Assembly (NCBI RefSeq): GCF_009858175.1
Contig: NZ_CP047393.1
Coordinates: forward strand, 372,001 to 436,000
Direction of reading: 5' to 3'
Origin: Pontibacillus sp. HMF3514
GTDB taxonomy: Bacteria; Bacillota; Bacilli; Bacillales; BH030062
Length of the DNA: 64,000 nt
The notes under the pieces: model-generated
Database searches by the model: none
Seen by the model: the letters and a program-made list of their open reading frames with translations, nothing else
What the model was told of the DNA's origin: nothing
Position numbers and translations under genes: made by a program
Shown here: positions 26,481 through 35,942 of the stretch, piece by piece
Numbering within the stretch: the stretch's first letter is position 1
Layout: every line of letters begins with the position of its first letter

Positions 26481-27926
26481 ATGTCTAATTCAGCGACTTC
26501 AGCTAGCATTGCTGGGGGGAATACTCCATCCACCCGTGCAAAGGTCCAAGCTTTTGGTGGATTTTTGACCAATATGGTTATGCCTAATATTGGGGCATTT
26601 ATAGCTTGGGGACTCTTAACAGCATTGTTTATTCCTTCAGGTTGGATACCTAATGAGGACCTCGCAAAAATCGTTGGCCCAGCAATAAATTACTTGTTAC
26701 CGTTGCTCTTAGCTATTACAGGTGGTCGAATGGTAGGAGGCCAAAGAGGAGCTGTAATGGGAGCTATTGGGGCAATAGGATTGATAGTGGGATCAGATAT
26801 ACCAATGTTCCTAGGGGCAATGGTGATTGGACCCTTAGGAGGATTGATTATAAAGAAGTTTGACAGTCTTCTTGAAAATCGAATACCTGCTGGATTCGAA
26901 ATGATTGTTAATAACTTCTCACTTGGTATCTTAGGATTCTTATTAATGATAGTTTCTTTCTATTTTGTTGGTCCAGTTATAGAATCAGCAAATAATTTTG
27001 TAACATCAGCAATTGAAGCATTAGTAGCTACTGGACTATTGCCTTTGCTTTCTCTCATTAATGAGCCTGCTAAGGTATTGTTCTTGAATAACGTAATCGA
27101 TCAAGGGATTTATTATCCTTTGGGAATGCAAGCAGCTGCAGAAACAGGGAAGTCCATTTACTTTACAGTAGCTTCTAATCCAGGTCCAGGATTAGGACTA
27201 TTGCTAGCGTTTACTTTGTTTGGTAGTAATACTTCTAAACGAACGGCTCCAGGTGCAATGATCATTCATTTCTTAGGAGGTATTCACGAGCTGTATTTTC
27301 CATACGTATTAATGAAACCCCTTACAATTATAGGTATGATAGGAGGAGGTATGACAGGGATAGCGGTTTTCGAACTATTTGACGCTGGCCTTGTTGCAGG
27401 ACCAAGTCCTGGCTCTATCTTCGCCTATTTAGGGTTAACGCCTAAGGGTAGTTTTATTGGAATTATTGCAGGGGTCTTGGCTGCCGCAGTAGTAACATTC
27501 CTCATCACATCCGTTATATTGAAAATGGATAAAAGTACAGATGATGACGAAAATCTTTCCGAATCTATTGAAAAATCTAAAGCAATGAAGCAAGAGGGAA
27601 AACAAGTCTCTCAAGATAGTAATCAAAATCAAGAACAAGATATTGAAAAGATTTCTTTTGCATGTGATGCAGGTGCAGGAAGTAGTGCATTAGGTGCCAC
27701 AGCTTTTAGGAAAAAGCTGCAAAAGAAAGGTATAGAGGGTATAGAGGTAAAACATTATAGAATAGAAGATGTTCCTCAAGACTCCAATATAGTTGTTGTT
27801 CATAAAGATTTATTAGATCGAGCGAAAATAGCTCATAGTGATAAGGAGATTATAACTATAGAAAACTTTATTGGTGACCCTAATCTTGATGAGTTATTAG
27901 ACAGATTAGAGAATATAAGTAAATGA
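26481..27926 (+). CDS. mtlA: PTS mannitol-type EIICB component
   Basis: Membrane permease plus IIB domain that imports and phosphorylates a hexitol. About 481 residues. IIC region (20-345) has the family signatures MPNIGAFIAWGLLTALF, VGGQRGAVMGAIG, GIHELYFPYVLMKP. A charged linker (about 350-390) leads to IIB with the phosphocysteine motif FACDAGAGSSALGA. ATG at 26481 is preferred to GTG at 26472 because AAAGGCG is then correctly spaced. Last gene of the operon, closed by a large bidirectional terminator. Confidence 0.93.
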   Translation: MSNSATSASIAGGNTPSTRAKVQAFGGFLTNMVMPNIGAFIAWGLLTALFIPSGWIPNEDLAKIVGPAINYLLPLLLAITGGRMVGGQRGAVMGAIGAIGLIVGSDIPMFLGAMVIGPLGGLIIKKFDSLLENRIPAGFEMIVNNFSLGILGFLLMIVSFYFVGPVIESANNFVTSAIEALVATGLLPLLSLINEPAKVLFLNNVIDQGIYYPLGMQAAAETGKSIYFTVASNPGPGLGLLLAFTLFGSNTSKRTAPGAMIIHFLGGIHELYFPYVLMKPLTIIGMIGGGMTGIAVFELFDAGLVAGPSPGSIFAYLGLTPKGSFIGIIAGVLAAAVVTFLITSVILKMDKSTDDDENLSESIEKSKAMKQEGKQVSQDSNQNQEQDIEKISFACDAGAGSSALGATAFRKKLQKKGIEGIEVKHYRIEDVPQDSNIVVVHKDLLDRAKIAHSDKEIITIENFIGDPNLDELLDRLENISK

Positions 27927-28020
27927 TTTGGTGGATTTAGGGGATTGTTGTTATAAATTTTGGATGGGATACCAAAAAGCATTCTTTCCTTCTATAGAAG
28001 CTTGGCTCTTGTCGAAGCAC

Positions 28021-28075
28021 AAAAACCCCCCTACATGGTATTTGGTCATACCCATTATACCATGTAGGGGGTTTT
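28021..28075. terminator. Large bidirectional terminator between mtlA and pflA
   Basis: AAAAACCCCCCTACATGGTA pairs with (T)ACCATGTAGGGGGTTTTT, an 18-base stem. The 220 bases between mtlA and pflA hold nothing else that I can support. Confidence 0.9.
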
Positions 28076-28146
28076 TAATTCTTTCTCTAATTGATAAGCA
28101 AATAATAAGTTTTTGGACTTTTTACTAGTCTCGAACCTTCCCCATA

Positions 28147-28875
28147 TTATTCAGTGTTTAGTATGTCAATGGCGTTTTGAACTCTCTCTTCTGTTGGGGG
28201 TGAAATGTGTTCGAGCTTGTATTCTAGCCCTAAATTAGTCCACTTAAATACGCCGAGCTGGTGATAGGGAAGTACTTCAATCTTTTCAACATTTGAAAGT
28301 AATTGGATGAAATTGGATAGTTCATATAAATATTCATCGTAGTCATTTATGGTTGGAACAAGGACGTGACGGATCCACACGGGAATGTGTTTATCCGATA
28401 AATAGTGAGCAAGGTCTAATATGTGCCCATTCGGTAAACCTGTTAATTCCTTGTGCTTAATTGTATCCATGTGTTTGATATCCAATAAGACTAAGTCCGT
28501 TAATCCTAGAAGTTCATCTAAGTGTTGTAAAAAGTAAGGAGAACGATTAAAACACCCACCAGAAGTATCAATCGTCGTATGGATTCCAAGCTTTTTCAGC
28601 TCACGGAATAACTCAACTAAAAATTCAATTTGAATTAATGGTTCTCCGCCACTTACTGTTACTCCGCCATTTGAAGCCTGGAAAAAAGGGATATAATCCT
28701 GGATGTCATCAACAAGCTCTTGTACCGTCTTTTCCTCACCATGGTTAAGATTCCATGTATCTGGGTTATGACAGAATTGGCATCTTAGGAGACACCCTTG
28801 TAAAAAAATTACGTAGCGAAGTCCTGGTCCATCAACGGTTCCGCAAGTTTCAATAGAGTGTATACGTCCTTTCAT
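28147..28875 (-). CDS. pflA: Pyruvate formate-lyase activating enzyme
   Basis: Radical SAM protein that abstracts hydrogen from the glycyl radical site of PflB under anaerobic conditions. 242 residues. The iron-sulphur cluster motif [14 protein letters not shown] lies near residue 30, followed by the SAM-binding [10 protein letters not shown] and TTIDTSGG segments, and DIKHMD. GGAG stands 8 bases before ATG. It follows pflB by 29 bases on the same strand. Confidence 0.96.
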   Translation of the reverse strand: MKGRIHSIETCGTVDGPGLRYVIFLQGCLLRCQFCHNPDTWNLNHGEEKTVQELVDDIQDYIPFFQASNGGVTVSGGEPLIQIEFLVELFRELKKLGIHTTIDTSGGCFNRSPYFLQHLDELLGLTDLVLLDIKHMDTIKHKELTGLPNGHILDLAHYLSDKHIPVWIRHVLVPTINDYDEYLYELSNFIQLLSNVEKIEVLPYHQLGVFKWTNLGLEYKLEHISPPTEERVQNAIDILNTE

Positions 28876-28904
28876 GGTTTTGCACTCCTTACTATTAAAT
28901 AATC

Positions 28905-31160
28905 TTACATACTTTCGTGGAACGTTCGGTTTATTACATCAATTTGTTGTGCTCTGGTTAGCTTTATAAAGTTTACAGCATAACCAGATACACGAATGGT
29001 TAACTGTGGATATTCTTCTGGCTGCTCCATAGCGTCTAATAGGGTATCACGGTCAAAGACGTTTACATTTAAATGATGCCCGCCTTTCATTACATACCCA
29101 TCAAGCATTCCTGCAAGGTTAGCACGGCGCGTTTTTTCATCTTTGCCAAGTGCTTTTGGCACAATGGAAAAGGTGTTCGAAATTCCATCCAGAGCTTCTT
29201 CATATGGAAGCTTAGCTACAGAGCTTAAAGAAGCGAGTGAGCCGTTCTTGTCACGACCATGAAGTGGGTTGGCCCCTGGTGCAAATGGTTCACCTGCTTT
29301 CCGTCCATCAGGTGTGTTTCCGGTTTTATTTCCGTAAACCACGTTTGATGTAATCGTTAAGATGGATTGTGTTGGCTTTGAATTTCGATAGGTATATTGT
29401 TTGCGTATTTTGTTCATAAAACGTTTGACAAGATCAACAGCAATACTGTCTACCCGGTCATCGTTGTTTCCGTATTTAGGGAAATCACCTTCTGTTTCGA
29501 AATCAATCGCTTTTCCGTGTTCATCTCGGATCACTTTTACACTTGCATACTTAATAGCACTAAGTGAGTCGGCTACCACCGACAAGCCAGCGATGCCACA
29601 TGCCATTGTGCGAATGACTTCACGATCATGTAATGCCATCTCAATACGTTCATAACTGTATTTGTCGTGCATGTAATGAATAATATTGAGGGAGTTGACA
29701 TAGAGACCAGCTAACCAATCAAGCATAAGGTCATATTTTTCCATCACTTCTTCAAAGTTTAAGGAATTAGATGTAATCGGTTTAAAAGCTGGGCCAACTT
29801 GTATGTTTAACTGTTCATCGACCCCACCATTAATGGCGTATAATAATGCTTTGGCAAGATTGACACGTGCACCGAAGAACTGCATTTGCTTCCCGATAGC
29901 CATAGCAGATACACAACAAGCAATACCGTAATCATCTCCATAACTTTCACGCATGAGATCGTCATTTTCATATTGAATGGAACTTGATTTAATGGACATA
30001 AAAGCGCAATATTTTTTGTATGGTTCTGGTAGTTTCACTGACCATAGAACAGTTAAATTGGGTTCAGGTGCAGGTCCTAAGTTATCTAATGTGTGTAAAA
30101 AGCGATAAGAGTTCTTCGTGACAAGTGGGCGGCCGTCATGTGCAATTCCAGCTAAAGATTCTGTAACCCAAGTAGGATCTCCACTGAATAGTTCATTATA
30201 TTCTGGTGTCCGTGCAAATTTCACAAGTCTTAGTTTCATCACAAAATGGTCCACTAGTTCTTGGGCTGCTTGCTCTGTTAGAACTCCATCTTTTAAGTCA
30301 CGTTCGATATAAATATCTAAAAAGGTAGAGACACGACCAAGACTCATAGCAGCACCATTTTGTTCTTTAATCGCTGCTAAGTAGCCAAAATATAGCCATT
30401 GAAAGGCTTCTTGAGCTGTTTTGGCAGGGTTGGAGATGTCAAAACCATAGGATTCACCCAGTTGCTTCAGTTCATGAAGTGCACGAATTTGCTCGGAGGT
30501 TTCCTCTCGATCACGGATGATATCTTCTGTCATCGTTCCATTTCCAATCAGTTCAAGCTCTTTTTTCTTTTCAGCGATGAGATGATTAACACCATAAAGG
30601 GCGACTCTTCGATAGTCTCCGATAATTCGACCACGGCCATATGCATCAGGAAGCCCTGTAACGATTCCCGCCTTACGTGCTAGCTTCATTTCAGAGGTAT
30701 AAGCATCAAAAACTCCCTGGTTATGTGTTTTACGATATTCAGTAAATATGTTCTCTACTTCTTTATCAAGTTCAAACCCATAAGACTCAGCAGCGGCTAC
30801 TGCCATACGAATGCCGCCAAATGGTTGCAAGGATCGCTTAAATGGAGAATCTGTTTGAAAGCCAACAATCTTTTCTGTATCCTTGTTAAGATACCCAGGT
30901 CCATGTGATGTGATGGTAGAAATAATTTTTGTATCTAAATCCAATACGCCCCCATTCTTCCGCTCTTTTTCAGTTAGATCCATGACTTGATTCCATAATG
31001 CAAGAGTATTAGAAGTCGGTCCTTGTAAAAACGATTCATCTTCTTCATAGGGAGTAAAATTTCTTAGGATGAAGTCACGAACGTCGATTTCTTGCTGCCA
31101 TCTTCCTTTTGTAAACCCTTGCCAAGCTGAATCCCGCTTTACTTGCTCTACAGTACGCAT
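28905..31160 (-). CDS. pflB: Formate acetyltransferase (pyruvate formate-lyase)
   Basis: Converts pyruvate and CoA to acetyl-CoA and formate in anaerobic growth. 751 residues, full length. The catalytic Cys pair lies in GIACCVSAM (415-416) and the radical glycine in RVSGYAVNF (Gly726). Start ATG with GGAGG upstream. Operon with pflA. Oxygen-dependent control is suggested by an Fnr-type box at -41.5 of its promoter (31250-31292). The presence of this pair shows fermentative ability in the organism. Confidence 0.97.
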   Translation of the reverse strand: MRTVEQVKRDSAWQGFTKGRWQQEIDVRDFILRNFTPYEEDESFLQGPTSNTLALWNQVMDLTEKERKNGGVLDLDTKIISTITSHGPGYLNKDTEKIVGFQTDSPFKRSLQPFGGIRMAVAAAESYGFELDKEVENIFTEYRKTHNQGVFDAYTSEMKLARKAGIVTGLPDAYGRGRIIGDYRRVALYGVNHLIAEKKKELELIGNGTMTEDIIRDREETSEQIRALHELKQLGESYGFDISNPAKTAQEAFQWLYFGYLAAIKEQNGAAMSLGRVSTFLDIYIERDLKDGVLTEQAAQELVDHFVMKLRLVKFARTPEYNELFSGDPTWVTESLAGIAHDGRPLVTKNSYRFLHTLDNLGPAPEPNLTVLWSVKLPEPYKKYCAFMSIKSSSIQYENDDLMRESYGDDYGIACCVSAMAIGKQMQFFGARVNLAKALLYAINGGVDEQLNIQVGPAFKPITSNSLNFEEVMEKYDLMLDWLAGLYVNSLNIIHYMHDKYSYERIEMALHDREVIRTMACGIAGLSVVADSLSAIKYASVKVIRDEHGKAIDFETEGDFPKYGNNDDRVDSIAVDLVKRFMNKIRKQYTYRNSKPTQSILTITSNVVYGNKTGNTPDGRKAGEPFAPGANPLHGRDKNGSLASLSSVAKLPYEEALDGISNTFSIVPKALGKDEKTRRANLAGMLDGYVMKGGHHLNVNVFDRDTLLDAMEQPEEYPQLTIRVSGYAVNFIKLTRAQQIDVINRTFHESM

Positions 31161-31249
31161 TTAAATAACCTCCTTAAATAATACGAAATATTGCTCAATG
31201 ATTCACAATGTTTTCGAAGATTGAGTAATGTTCTCAAGTTTCTACCTTT

Positions 31250-31292
31250 ATTATATAGGAAAATTGTGGATGGTAGTGTAAGGGTGATCACA
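31250..31292 (-). promoter_or_regulatory. Fnr-dependent (class II) promoter of pflB
   Basis: On the minus strand the box TGTGA-N6-TTACA (31277-31292) has one mismatch to TGTGA-N6-TCACA, and TATAAT lies at 31250-31255. If transcription starts 7 bases after the -10, near 31243, the box is centred at -41.5, the classic activator position. No good -35 is present, as expected for an activator-dependent promoter. Confidence 0.75.
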
Positions 31293-31506
31293 ATTAGTTC
31301 GTTTTAAGAAAAACGTTAAAAAGTATTCAAAGAAAAGTCATCGTTTGTTCATTGTAAACATGAGCACTAAATGCAGTGCCTGTCTCCCCCATTCTTTAAA
31401 AGTAATAACACAGAGGTCATCCGGGATTGTTTTTTTAGTACCACTTGACTTTTCCCCATAAGAAGCATGGTAAGATACCATTAGGAAAACGTAGGAGGAA
31501 CTGACA
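31293..31506. other. Divergent leader region between pflB and alaX
   Basis: No coding frame. Toward alaX it holds TTGACT near 31445 and an extended -10 TGGTAAGAT near 31468, spaced 20 bases, so recognition would rest mostly on the extended -10. GTAGGAGG precedes the alaX ATG. Confidence 0.4.
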
Positions 31507-32697
31507 ATGACAAGAAGGCTTTACTATGAAGATCCATATAAGATGGAATTCGAATCTAAGGTTATAACAATAGATCAAGACAAGCATGGTCCTTATGTGG
31601 TGTTAGAGGAGACAGCGTTTTACCCTACCGGTGGTGGACAACCATTCGATAAGGGAACATTGAATGGAATTGAAGTGATTGATGTAGAAGAAGTGGGTGG
31701 CGAGGTACGTCATTATACGGATGGAATAATATCATCTGATACGCAAGAGGTTCACGGAATCCTTGATAAAGAAAGACGTATCGACCATATGCAGCAACAT
31801 TGTGGACAGCACATCATTTCAGCCATTTTTGATGATCAGTTCGACATACCAACAACGAGCTTTCATTTAGGAAAAGACACGGTGACAATTGATTTGGATA
31901 CGGAAAACCTATCCGAAGACCTTTTGCAAAAAGCTGAGGCTCAAGTTAATGGTGTCATCCATAAAAATTATCCAGTTGAAATAAAGTGGATGACAGGGGA
32001 AGAGGCGAAGGATTACCCACTGCGTAAGTCTCTTGCCGTTGAAGGTGATGTTCGCCTGGTCATTATTCCAGAGATTGATTACAACGGATGCGGTGGAACA
32101 CACCCTAGATCAACTGGTGAAGTAATGGCAACGAAGTTTCTAGGATGGACAAAAAATAAGAAGCAGGTACGTTTGGAGTTCGTCTGTGGTTATCGACTTT
32201 TATCTATGTTCGGGCAGAAGCACCGAGTATTAACTGAAATGAAGCAGCTTATTCCAAGGCCGGAAGATCAAATGGTAGAAGAAGTCGATCAGTTAATCAA
32301 AGCAAGTAAGGAGAAAGATAAGAAAATCACTGAACTTGAAGAACAAATGCTTAAGTATGAAGCACGAGATATTGTCATGGAGTCACAGGGGAATAAAGTG
32401 ATTCAACGTGTCTTCAAGGACCGCTCGATCAAAACGCTCCAATCTCTAGGGAAAGAAATGATCGAAGAAGTGCCGGATGCTTACCTCATCTTGGTGAGTG
32501 AACAAGAAGACCAGCTACAGTTCGTACTGGCTCATGGAGTAGAAATCAATCAAAACATGAATGATGTCGCCAAACAAACCATGCCTCTGATTGAAGGAAA
32601 AGGAGGCGGAAAGCCGAATTTTGTTCAAGGTGGAGGCAAAAGGTTAATAGACGGAACAGACTTCGCTAATCGAGTGAAAGAACAGTTATCAGTATAG
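31507..32697 (+). CDS. Alanyl-tRNA editing protein (AlaX type)
   Basis: Free-standing editing enzyme that removes Ser or Gly from mischarged tRNA-Ala. 396 residues. Zinc ligands are in HMQQHCGQHIISAIF and CGGTHPRSTGEV, as in the AlaRS editing domain; FYPTGGGQP at the N terminus is the family start motif. After a coiled coil (about 255-295) the C-terminal DHHA1-like part ends with GKGGGKPNFVQGGGKR, the tRNA-binding glycine-rich loop. Length shows the long (AlaX-L) class. It is followed by topB 40 bases on. Confidence 0.93.
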   Translation: MTRRLYYEDPYKMEFESKVITIDQDKHGPYVVLEETAFYPTGGGQPFDKGTLNGIEVIDVEEVGGEVRHYTDGIISSDTQEVHGILDKERRIDHMQQHCGQHIISAIFDDQFDIPTTSFHLGKDTVTIDLDTENLSEDLLQKAEAQVNGVIHKNYPVEIKWMTGEEAKDYPLRKSLAVEGDVRLVIIPEIDYNGCGGTHPRSTGEVMATKFLGWTKNKKQVRLEFVCGYRLLSMFGQKHRVLTEMKQLIPRPEDQMVEEVDQLIKASKEKDKKITELEEQMLKYEARDIVMESQGNKVIQRVFKDRSIKTLQSLGKEMIEEVPDAYLILVSEQEDQLQFVLAHGVEINQNMNDVAKQTMPLIEGKGGGKPNFVQGGGKRLIDGTDFANRVKEQLSV

Positions 32698-32737
32698 ATG
32701 AAGGGTCCTAGTGGCTATTGAAGGGAGTGGAGAGACC

Positions 32738-34873
32738 ATGACGAAAGTGGTCATCCTAGCGGAAAAACCCTCTCAGGCAAAAGCTTATGCAGAGGCTTTT
32801 ACAGTTCAGGAAAAATCGAAAACATACATTCAATTAAAGCCAGATGATACATTCCCGAACGGTGCGACGATTACGTGGGGAGTCGGGCATCTTGTTGAAT
32901 TAAAAGAACCCCATGATTATAAACCGGAGTGGAAGCGTTGGAAGCTTGATCAACTGCCGATTGTTCCTGAGCGATTTCTTGAGAAAGTCTCTAAAGGGAA
33001 ATGGGAGCAGTTTCAAGCGGTTAAGAAATTGTTCCAGCAGGCGGATGTGATCGTTAATGCAGCCGATGTCGATCGTGAAGGTTCCAATATTTTTTATAGT
33101 ATTCTCCGATTAACAGGCGTAAAAGGAAAACCTATTAAACGTTTATGGATTAATTCTCTCGAAAAGGATGAAGTACGTAAAGGGTTTAAGAGTTTACAAG
33201 ATAATGATAAGGACTTGCGTTTATTTGATGAAGCGAAAGCTCGCCAAATCAGTGATTGGATGGTTGGGATCAATGCCAGTCGTTTGTTCACCTTGCTTTT
33301 GAAGAAAAAAGGTTTCGAGAGTTATTTGTCGATCGGGCGAGTACAGTCTCCTACGGTTTATTTAATCTATCAAAGACATAAGGAAATCGAAAACTTTAAA
33401 CCTGAGCCTTTTTACCAGATCGAAGGCCTTTTTCGATCGGAATCAGGTTCATACAAAGGTTTAGCTGAGATCAAGGAAAAGGATAAGGCAAAGGTGCAGG
33501 AACTTATGGACAAGCATGGGCTTAAAGAAAAGGAAGACTACAAAGGGATTGTCCAAAAGGTAGACAAAAAAACAAAACATCAAAAGTCACCGAAGCTCCA
33601 TTCCTTGTCCACGCTTCAAAGTGTTGCGAATAGACGTTGGAAGTACACTCCGTCACAAGTCCTTAAGACATTGCAAAAACTTTATGAAAAGCGTCTTGTT
33701 ACGTATCCGAGAACAGACTGTAACTTTATAACTGAAAATGAGTTTGCTTATGTAGTTAACAACCTGAACAAATATCAGGAAGCATTGAACGTCTCCTTCA
33801 CACCTACGTCCCTAAAACCAGATAAACGATATGTTAACAGCTCGAAAGTTCAGGAACACTATGCGATCATTCCGACAAAATCAGTCCCCACGCAAAAGAA
33901 GCTGAGTGGATTAAGCCGTGAGGAAAGTAATATTTATAATGAAATTCTGGCTACGACTCTAGCAATGTTCCACTCGGACTACGTGTATGAAGAGACTACG
34001 ATTTTTACCCATGTTCAGGACTTACCATTCAAATCTACAGGTAAAAGAGATGTGAAACAGGGCTGGAAAGAGCTATTTCCAAATCCGTCTAAAAACAAAC
34101 AGAAGGAAGAGGCAGATCTTCCGAATGTCCAAAATGGTGAGCAGGTAGGCGCTCGTCTTCATATTAAGGAAAGTATGACCCAGCCTCCAAAGCCATACAC
34201 AGAAGGTCAATTAATCAATATGATGAAAACCTGTGGAAAGCTCATGGATGATGAGGAAGATGTGGAGATCTTAAAAGAAGTCGAAGGCCTGGGAACAGAA
34301 GCCACACGATCCAGTATCATTGAAACGATTAAGGCGCAGAAATATATTGAAGTGAAACGGAATAACGTGTCGATCACAGATAAAGGGATTATGCTTTGTG
34401 AAGCGATTGAAGGCACGCTGTTATCAAGCCCTTCTATGACTGCGAAATGGGAATCGTATTTAAAAAAGATCGGAAGCGGCGAAGGGTCAAAACAAGTATT
34501 TATCAAACAGACTAGCCAATTTATTGAAAAGTTAATGCAAGAAACTCCTGAGTCCATTGAACAAGTTAACGTCCGAAGCACAGGTGAGAAAAAGAATTGG
34601 AATGAACCGATCGCTAAGTGTCCGGCATGCTCGACGGGATCAATTACAGATCGATACAAATTTTATGGGTGCTCCGCTTACAAAGAAGGGTGTAAAGTGA
34701 CCTTTCCAAAGAAATTAGCTGGAAAAACGTTAACGAATAATATGATTAAAACGTTGTGCGAGAAAAAGCGAACGAAGGTTTTAAAAGGATTTAAAGGGAA
34801 GAAAACATTCAGCACGGCCTTAATGCTAGATCAAGATTATAAGATTAAATTTGATTTTAAACAGAAAGCTTGA
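32738..34873 (+). CDS. topB: DNA topoisomerase III
   Basis: Type IA topoisomerase relaxing negative supercoils and decatenating DNA. About 711 residues. The Toprim domain starts with VVILAEKPSQAKAYAEAF and has the acidic NAADVDREGSNIFYSI triad. The active tyrosine lies in LVTYPRTDC. The C-terminal part has CPAC and a second Cys cluster (GCSAYKEGC), a degenerate zinc finger usual in bacillar TopB. Start ATG 32738 with GGAG; the nominal frame begins 9 codons earlier without a site. Probably a chromosomal copy rather than plasmid-borne, given the neighbours. Confidence 0.95.
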   Translation: MTKVVILAEKPSQAKAYAEAFTVQEKSKTYIQLKPDDTFPNGATITWGVGHLVELKEPHDYKPEWKRWKLDQLPIVPERFLEKVSKGKWEQFQAVKKLFQQADVIVNAADVDREGSNIFYSILRLTGVKGKPIKRLWINSLEKDEVRKGFKSLQDNDKDLRLFDEAKARQISDWMVGINASRLFTLLLKKKGFESYLSIGRVQSPTVYLIYQRHKEIENFKPEPFYQIEGLFRSESGSYKGLAEIKEKDKAKVQELMDKHGLKEKEDYKGIVQKVDKKTKHQKSPKLHSLSTLQSVANRRWKYTPSQVLKTLQKLYEKRLVTYPRTDCNFITENEFAYVVNNLNKYQEALNVSFTPTSLKPDKRYVNSSKVQEHYAIIPTKSVPTQKKLSGLSREESNIYNEILATTLAMFHSDYVYEETTIFTHVQDLPFKSTGKRDVKQGWKELFPNPSKNKQKEEADLPNVQNGEQVGARLHIKESMTQPPKPYTEGQLINMMKTCGKLMDDEEDVEILKEVEGLGTEATRSSIIETIKAQKYIEVKRNNVSITDKGIMLCEAIEGTLLSSPSMTAKWESYLKKIGSGEGSKQVFIKQTSQFIEKLMQETPESIEQVNVRSTGEKKNWNEPIAKCPACSTGSITDRYKFYGCSAYKEGCKVTFPKKLAGKTLTNNMIKTLCEKKRTKVLKGFKGKKTFSTALMLDQDYKIKFDFKQKA

Positions 34874-34909
34874 ATAAAGAGGTTTCCTCTACTCCTGTAA
34901 TCATAAAAT

Positions 34910-34952
34910 AAGAAGCTTCTCACTTAGGTTAGGATGAGAAGCTTCTTTATTT
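34910..34952. terminator. Terminator after topB
   Basis: AAGAAGCTTCTC and GAGAAGCTTCTT arms with a 14-base loop, followed by TATTTTT. Serves topB and, in reverse, the gene at 34978-35700. Confidence 0.85.
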
Positions 34953-34977
34953 TTAAAGTAGGTAATCATATATGGTT

Positions 34978-35700
34978 TTAATGTGATTTTGAAGAGTGAT
35001 GTCTCTCTGTAGTTCTTGAACGTGTTTCCTCTTCATGATGAGGATGGTCTGTGTGAGAATGTGTTGAATAGGTTTCCTCTTCTACTGAATTTGTGCTTTC
35101 ATCATATTTATGATGTTCTACAGAATCATGATGAGTTGTGTGATCGTGATTTTGATAATGATGAGGATACATTGATTTGTTTTCTGTATGATTGGAAAGG
35201 AACGTACGATATACTTTGTCTTGCATTTTCTCTGTTGCTTCTACAATGACAATGATTTTTCCATCTTTAAGATGATTCTCATACTGTTGGGCGTCTTTTT
35301 TAGGCATACCTGCTCCAACAAGAGCGCCTACAACTCCACCACCACCAGCACCTACTCCAGCACCAGTAAGGGAAGCGGCGATGGGGCCAGCTGCAGCAAT
35401 TTGTCCAATACCTGGGATAGCGAGGAGCCCTAAACCTGTTATCAGACCACCGATTCCGCCTAATGCACCACCGGAGATTGCTCCCAATCCAGCACCTTTC
35501 CCAGCACTTTTCCCTCGTCCGGCTTTATTGGATTTAACGGATGTATCCATTTCATCCTCTAACACATTAACTTTGCTTTTGTCTTTCGCAAAAACAGAGA
35601 TGTCGTCGGATCCGTATCCGTGGTGTTGTAAATCTGTTATTGCCTTCTCTGCATGTCCAACTTTAGAAAAAACGCCACCTATTATTCTTTGATCCATCAT
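34978..35700 (-). CDS. General stress protein with YflT-like domain and histidine-rich tail
   Basis: 240 residues in three parts. An N-terminal YflT/GS17M-like domain (GGVFSKVGHAEKAITDLQHH, DISVFAKD). A glycine- and alanine-rich hydrophobic middle (about 70-125) that could insert into a membrane. A helix KKDAQQYENHLKDGKIIVIVE closes the domain, then a C-terminal tail of about 70 residues very rich in His (YPHHYQNHDHTTHHDSVEHH and onward). The tail is unusual and could bind metal. A sigma-B-type promoter lies upstream. Function unknown; family members rise under stress. AAGGAGG precedes ATG ATG. Confidence 0.75.
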   Translation of the reverse strand: MMDQRIIGGVFSKVGHAEKAITDLQHHGYGSDDISVFAKDKSKVNVLEDEMDTSVKSNKAGRGKSAGKGAGLGAISGGALGGIGGLITGLGLLAIPGIGQIAAAGPIAASLTGAGVGAGGGGVVGALVGAGMPKKDAQQYENHLKDGKIIVIVEATEKMQDKVYRTFLSNHTENKSMYPHHYQNHDHTTHHDSVEHHKYDESTNSVEEETYSTHSHTDHPHHEEETRSRTTERHHSSKSH

Positions 35701-35734
35701 TTATCCTCCTTTGATAAATTTCCATCATTATTCC

Positions 35735-35758
35735 ATACCCGATATTAAGGCTGGTAAC
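35735..35758 (-). promoter_or_regulatory. Candidate sigma-B promoter of the YflT-like gene
   Basis: On the minus strand GTTACC, 12 bases, GGGTAT. The -10 is perfect; the -35 shares GTT with the GTTTAA consensus. It lies 35 bases before the start codon. Confidence 0.55.
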
Positions 35759-35855
35759 CCTTTCATTCTGTTAATCTAAATACTTTTAGATTTTGTTATT
35801 ACCTAAAAATCATAATCAGAAAAAACGATAAAAGATGATTACCAAAAAAATATGA

Positions 35856-35884
35856 TTGACACTGAGAATCATTCTCTATATAAT
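35856..35884 (+). promoter_or_regulatory. Fur-controlled promoter of the lipoprotein gene
   Basis: Perfect sigma-A promoter TTGACA-N17-TATAAT. The spacer holds TGAGAATCATTCTCT (35863-35877), a 7-1-7 Fur box with its palindromic centre intact. Iron-bound Fur would cover both promoter boxes. Same plan as the promoter at 41356-41384. Confidence 0.88.
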
Positions 35885-35942
35885 AACTTTTGTGAATGAA
35901 ATTCATTATCAATTAAAATACATAAACATAGGAGGATATACA

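Noticed and set aside
27928-28128. 66-codon frame after mtlA
   Set aside because: It runs through the bidirectional terminator and has no binding site; not a gene.
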